Source: Planctomycetota bacterium
GTDB taxonomy: Bacteria; Planctomycetota; Phycisphaerae; Phycisphaerales; SM1A02
Direction: 5' to 3'
Assembly (NCBI GenBank): GCA_022574595.1
Contig: JACZRS010000001.1
Span: 372,001 to 436,000, forward strand
Length of the DNA: 64,000 nucleotides
In this document: one piece after another, positions 61,349 through 64,000 of the stretch
How the letters are laid out: each line of letters starts with the position of its first letter
Position numbering within the stretch: the first letter of the stretch is position 1
Made by a program: the position numbers and the translations under genes
The notes under the pieces: model-generated
Told to the model about the DNA's origin: nothing
Databases searched by the model: none
Seen by the model: only the letters and a program-made list of their open reading frames with translations

Positions 61349-62557
61349 ATGACGATGAACGGAACAGGACAGCAACAGCGAGCATCCCGACCTGTGCCTG
61401 CGCTCGTTCTTGCCCTGTTACCGCTGGTGCTACTGGGCGGGCTGGTCTTAGTGTTTCTCAAGACCGACCCTACCAAACCCTTGAAAGCATCGTTCCCCCC
61501 AATCGAGGAACTTGCGTTCCAACGAGTAACCCTTGAGCCCGGCATGATCACGCTCGCCGTGAGCAACGACGGGCCTGATCCGCTGACCATCGCCCAGGTC
61601 ATGGTGGACGACGCGTATTGGAATTTCACCATCGAGCCGGATGCAACGATCGACCGCCTGGGCAACGCCACGGTTAAGATCCCGTATTCATGGGTGAAAG
61701 ACGATACCCACGTGGTGAAGTTCATCACCTCCACCGGAGTGACGTTCGAGCATGAAATTGCAGTAGCGGTTGAGTCGCCGAGACCGACGGCTGCGCTGTT
61801 TGGATTGTTCGCGATGCTGGGGATCTATGTTGGGGTGCTTCCCGTGGCGATGGGAATGATGTGGCTGCCTGCGTTACGCCGCACGCGGCAGAAGTGGATC
61901 AACGTCCTCCTGTTCCTGACCATCGGATTGCTAGTGTTCCTCGGGTTCGATGCGCTGGAGGAGGCGCTGGAAGTCGTCGAGGGCTTCCCCCGGGTCTACC
62001 AGGGGATGGGATTGTTAGTGATCGGTGGGATTGGAAGCTTTGCTTTGCTGACCGCGCTAAACAACGAACTGGAGGCACGTCGGGGGGATGCCGCAGATAG
62101 CTCGGCAACTCTGTCCTACATGATCGCTAGCGGCATCGGACTCCACAACCTGGCGGAGGGGCTGGCCATCGGAGCTGCCTATGCACTGGGCGAGATCACC
62201 CTGGGCTCGATGCTGGTGCTGGGCTTCATGTTGCACAACATCACCGAAGGACTAGCGGTCGTGGCACCGCTCGCCAAGTCCGGGGCAGCGCTGCGCCGCT
62301 TGGTTTGTCTGGGCGCCATAGCCGGCGGGCCCACCATCATCGGCGCCTGGATCGGCGGTTTCACCTATTCGCCGTTGTGGTCACTTCTGTTTCTGGCAAT
62401 TGGGGCTGGGGCGATCTTCCAGGTGGCCTGGCAGATCCTGGCGCAGATGTCGCGACAGCACGAGCAGCGCTCGCCGCTGTTCGATTTCGCTAACTTTGGC
62501 GGGTTAATGGCCGGTTTCCTGATAATGTACACAACCGGATTGCTGGTGGCGGTATGA
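61349..62557 (+). CDS. ZIP-family metal transporter with extracytoplasmic N-terminal domain
   Basis: 402 residues. After a signal/anchor helix (VLALLPLVLLGGLVLVFL) comes an about 110-residue beta-sandwich (LEPGMITLAVSNDGPDPLTI..IPYSWVKDDTHVVKF), which resembles a cupredoxin fold without copper ligands. The ZIP domain follows, with the metal motifs IASGIGLHNLAEGLAIGAAY and LVLGFMLHNITEGLAVVAPL, i.e. HNxxEG twice, and eight or so helices. It imports or buffers divalent Mn, Fe or Zn. The start of the next gene overlaps its stop (ATGA). ZIP beside a multicopper oxidase and cupredoxin recurs in bacterial operons. Confidence 0.87.
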   Translation: MTMNGTGQQQRASRPVPALVLALLPLVLLGGLVLVFLKTDPTKPLKASFPPIEELAFQRVTLEPGMITLAVSNDGPDPLTIAQVMVDDAYWNFTIEPDATIDRLGNATVKIPYSWVKDDTHVVKFITSTGVTFEHEIAVAVESPRPTAALFGLFAMLGIYVGVLPVAMGMMWLPALRRTRQKWINVLLFLTIGLLVFLGFDALEEALEVVEGFPRVYQGMGLLVIGGIGSFALLTALNNELEARRGDAADSSATLSYMIASGIGLHNLAEGLAIGAAYALGEITLGSMLVLGFMLHNITEGLAVVAPLAKSGAALRRLVCLGAIAGGPTIIGAWIGGFTYSPLWSLLFLAIGAGAIFQVAWQILAQMSRQHEQRSPLFDFANFGGLMAGFLIMYTTGLLVAV

Positions 62558-62979
62558 AACATATAGATTCTAGAAAGGATTGGACCGTGAAACGGATTGG
62601 ATTGCTCATCTCGTTAATGATCGTTGTGGTTAGCGCCACCGGCGTGGTGCTCGCCTCCATGTCCCAAGGTGTGGTGAGTCGCGAGATCACAATGGTTGCC
62701 AGGAACATGGTCTTCAGTGTCCAGTCTTCTGAATCGTCGGGCGCGGCAAACCCCACGATCACCGTTAAGCGGGGGCAAAAGGTTACGATTATCTTGCGCA
62801 ACGACGACGCAGGCATGCTCCACGACCTGGTCATCGAAGGGTTGGACGTTAGCCTTGAATCAGTATCCTGCGGCGAGGCCACGCGATTGACGTTCACCGC
62901 ACCTAGCGAACCGGGCGAGTATGTTTATCTTTGCAGCTTCCATCCCAGAAGAATGCGCGGCGTGTTCATCGTCGAATGA
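62554..62979 (+). CDS. Cupredoxin (plastocyanin/azurin-like) protein
   Basis: 141 residues, start overlapping the ZIP stop by 4 bp. Signal or anchor helix RIGLLISLMIVVVSATGVVL. The blue-copper site is complete: His in GMLHDLVIEG, Cys, His and Met in YLCSFHPRRMRGVF (C-x2-H-x4-M). RGQKVTIILRNDDAG is the typical strand. A soluble or anchored periplasmic electron carrier that could accept electrons from or donate to the multicopper oxidase encoded three genes upstream. A second GTG/ATG choice (62587 region) may be the true start. Confidence 0.87.
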   Translation: MKHIDSRKDWTVKRIGLLISLMIVVVSATGVVLASMSQGVVSREITMVARNMVFSVQSSESSGAANPTITVKRGQKVTIILRNDDAGMLHDLVIEGLDVSLESVSCGEATRLTFTAPSEPGEYVYLCSFHPRRMRGVFIVE

Positions 62980-63339
62980 ACGAGGCATCACTCGCACTCA
63001 TTCTTTTAGCTGCTTGGAAATATCCATGTCGCGGATCAATCGCTAGCTCAGCAATACGATTATGACTGAAGAACTCACTTCAAATGAAGGTTGGCGATAG
63101 CCACTTCATGCCGCTTGCGATAGCGTTTGGCGTAGCTTAAAGCGGATAATGTCCTTCAGATAGCTAGAACGCCATTATATTACATTCAGAACCATGCATT
63201 TGCAGAATAACCTTGGTGTAATAAGGCTGGCGCGTTAGTATGGCGGCGGTTGCTCGGGTGACACTTGGCTCCGGGGGCGGCCATAAACTTGTTGCAGGCG
63301 CTACCACTGTGCGGCCTTTTCCTTTAAGGAGGTTAAGCG
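62980..63339. other. 360-bp spacer without recognised gene
   Basis: Between the cupredoxin and the beta-helix gene. No open frame over 60 codons with recognisable content, no strong terminator, no repeat found. GC rises sharply after about 63240. The final bases include AAGGAGG, the ribosome site of the next gene. Confidence 0.3.
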
Positions 63340-64000
63340 ATGTGGTTCAAATCGAGTTTCACAATCCCAGCGGTCGCTGCGATTAGTTTCTGCCTCATTG
63401 GCGGGACAGCCCCAGCCGCGGCCGACATACTACACGTCCCGGGTGACTACCCGACAATTCAGGAGGCCATCGACACCGCAGTTGATGGTGACGAGGTGGA
63501 GGTCCATCCGGGCACCTATAACGAGACCATCAACTTCCTCGGCAAGGCCATCAGGGTGTACAGCACTGACGGCCCTGACGTGACGATCATCGACGCTCAA
63601 CAAACGGGAACGGTGGTAACCTGCTTCAGTGCAGAGGGGCCGGATACAGTCCTCGACGGCTTCACCATCACCGGTGGCATTTCCGGCAACGGCGGAGGGA
63701 TGCGCAACATCAACAGCTCCCCGACGGTGATCAACTGCACGTTCAGCGGGAACTCGGCCGGCGGCGGCGGCGGGATGTACAACGTCGGCGGCAGCAGCCC
63801 AACGGTGAGCGACTGCTCGTTCAGCCAGAACACCGCCGCTGATGGCTGGGGCGGCGGGATGCTCAACACGCACGGCGCCAGCCCCATTGTCACCAACTGC
63901 ACGTTCAGCGGCAACACGGCGAACTTCGGCGGCGGGATGTTCAGCGGTGACTACAAGGGCGGCGCCTTCCCGACGGTGACCAACTGCACGTTCGTCGGGA
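63340..64000 (+). CDS. Exported right-handed beta-helix protein, 3' end outside window
   Basis: 220 residues visible; the frame is open to the edge. ATG 63340 with a perfect AAGGAGG 7 bases upstream. Signal peptide to about residue 29 (IPAVAAISFCLIGGTAPAAA). Mature start LHVPGDYPTIQEAIDTAVDG is the classic opening of parallel beta-helix and pectate-lyase-like proteins; then rungs repeat NCTFSGN and GGGM(Y/F/L)N every 25-30 residues. Resembles the helix in the 2842-4680 protein, so a dockerin tail beyond the edge would not be surprising. No catalytic residues seen. Surface or secreted. Confidence 0.8.
   Translation, partial: MWFKSSFTIPAVAAISFCLIGGTAPAAADILHVPGDYPTIQEAIDTAVDGDEVEVHPGTYNETINFLGKAIRVYSTDGPDVTIIDAQQTGTVVTCFSAEGPDTVLDGFTITGGISGNGGGMRNINSSPTVINCTFSGNSAGGGGGMYNVGGSSPTVSDCSFSQNTAADGWGGGMLNTHGASPIVTNCTFSGNTANFGGGMFSGDYKGGAFPTVTNCTFVG

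Overview
The window reads as a chromosomal segment of a Planctomycetota bacterium, most likely of the class Phycisphaerae. The reasons are several exported proteins ending in a dockerin-like double loop that closes on FANWG(PC), a PEP-CTERM-like tail (18961-19803), an ECF sigma factor next to a TPR-bearing Ser/Thr kinase (36.3-39.5 kb), a prepilin-like protein with a late H..DG motif, and HAF and FG-GAP secreted repeat proteins. The placement is inferred from protein features; no marker gene was compared. Composition is uneven by eye: moderate or AT-rich over most of the window, clearly GC-richer at about 36.3-42.0, 46.0-46.8 and 59.0-64.0 kb.

Layout. 0-6.4 kb: a partial gluzincin-type protease and three large exported dockerin proteins separated by repeat-rich spacers. 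6.7-13.65 kb: a compact island between tRNA-Cys and a decayed copy of its 3' end. It carries a capsule-type glycosyltransferase, a DUF4910 aminopeptidase-like protein, a stand-alone aminoacyl:carrier-protein ligase homologue, an AAC(3)-VOC fusion, an acyl carrier protein and a methyltransferase, the last five nearly all translationally coupled. 13.8-22.2 kb: mostly housekeeping and envelope genes (CsgG-like lipoprotein, two cyclophilins, a diadenylate cyclase, a PEP-CTERM protein, GatB, a pseudopilin). 22.2-28.3 kb: sugar metabolism (GH57, two GT4 enzymes, a UDP-GlcNAc 6-dehydrogenase-like enzyme) and an MBL hydrolase. 28.3-36.0 kb: a branched-chain amino acid and acyl-CoA catabolic run (leucine dehydrogenase-like, 2-oxoacid dehydrogenase E1alpha, E1beta and E2, acyl-CoA dehydrogenase, enoyl-CoA hydratase). 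36.3-42.3 kb: GC-rich regulatory pair, an FG-GAP dockerin protein, and gene relics. 42.3-58.0 kb: a surface-polysaccharide locus. It has WbpE/WbpD/WbpB-like enzymes for a di-N-acetylated uronic acid, a damaged methyltransferase/GSCFA zone, then a minus-strand operon of sulfotransferases, NodB-like deacetylases and a GT4, with a 1311-residue fusion of deacetylase, sulfotransferase and a degenerate ABC transporter. 58.05-58.14 kb: tRNA-Leu(UAA). 58.5-63.0 kb: MntR, a Tat-exported multicopper oxidase, an outer-membrane barrel-like protein, a ZIP transporter and a cupredoxin, i.e. a metal-handling module. The window ends inside an exported beta-helix protein.

Most promising for novelty: (1) the tRNA-Cys island, where an amino acid is probably loaded onto a dedicated carrier protein without any NRPS; (2) the 1311-residue deacetylase-sulfotransferase-pseudoABC fusion and its operon; (3) the MntR/multicopper oxidase/ZIP/cupredoxin module with a perfect palindrome on the mntR -10 box. 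No CRISPR array, rRNA, transposase or integrase was recognised.
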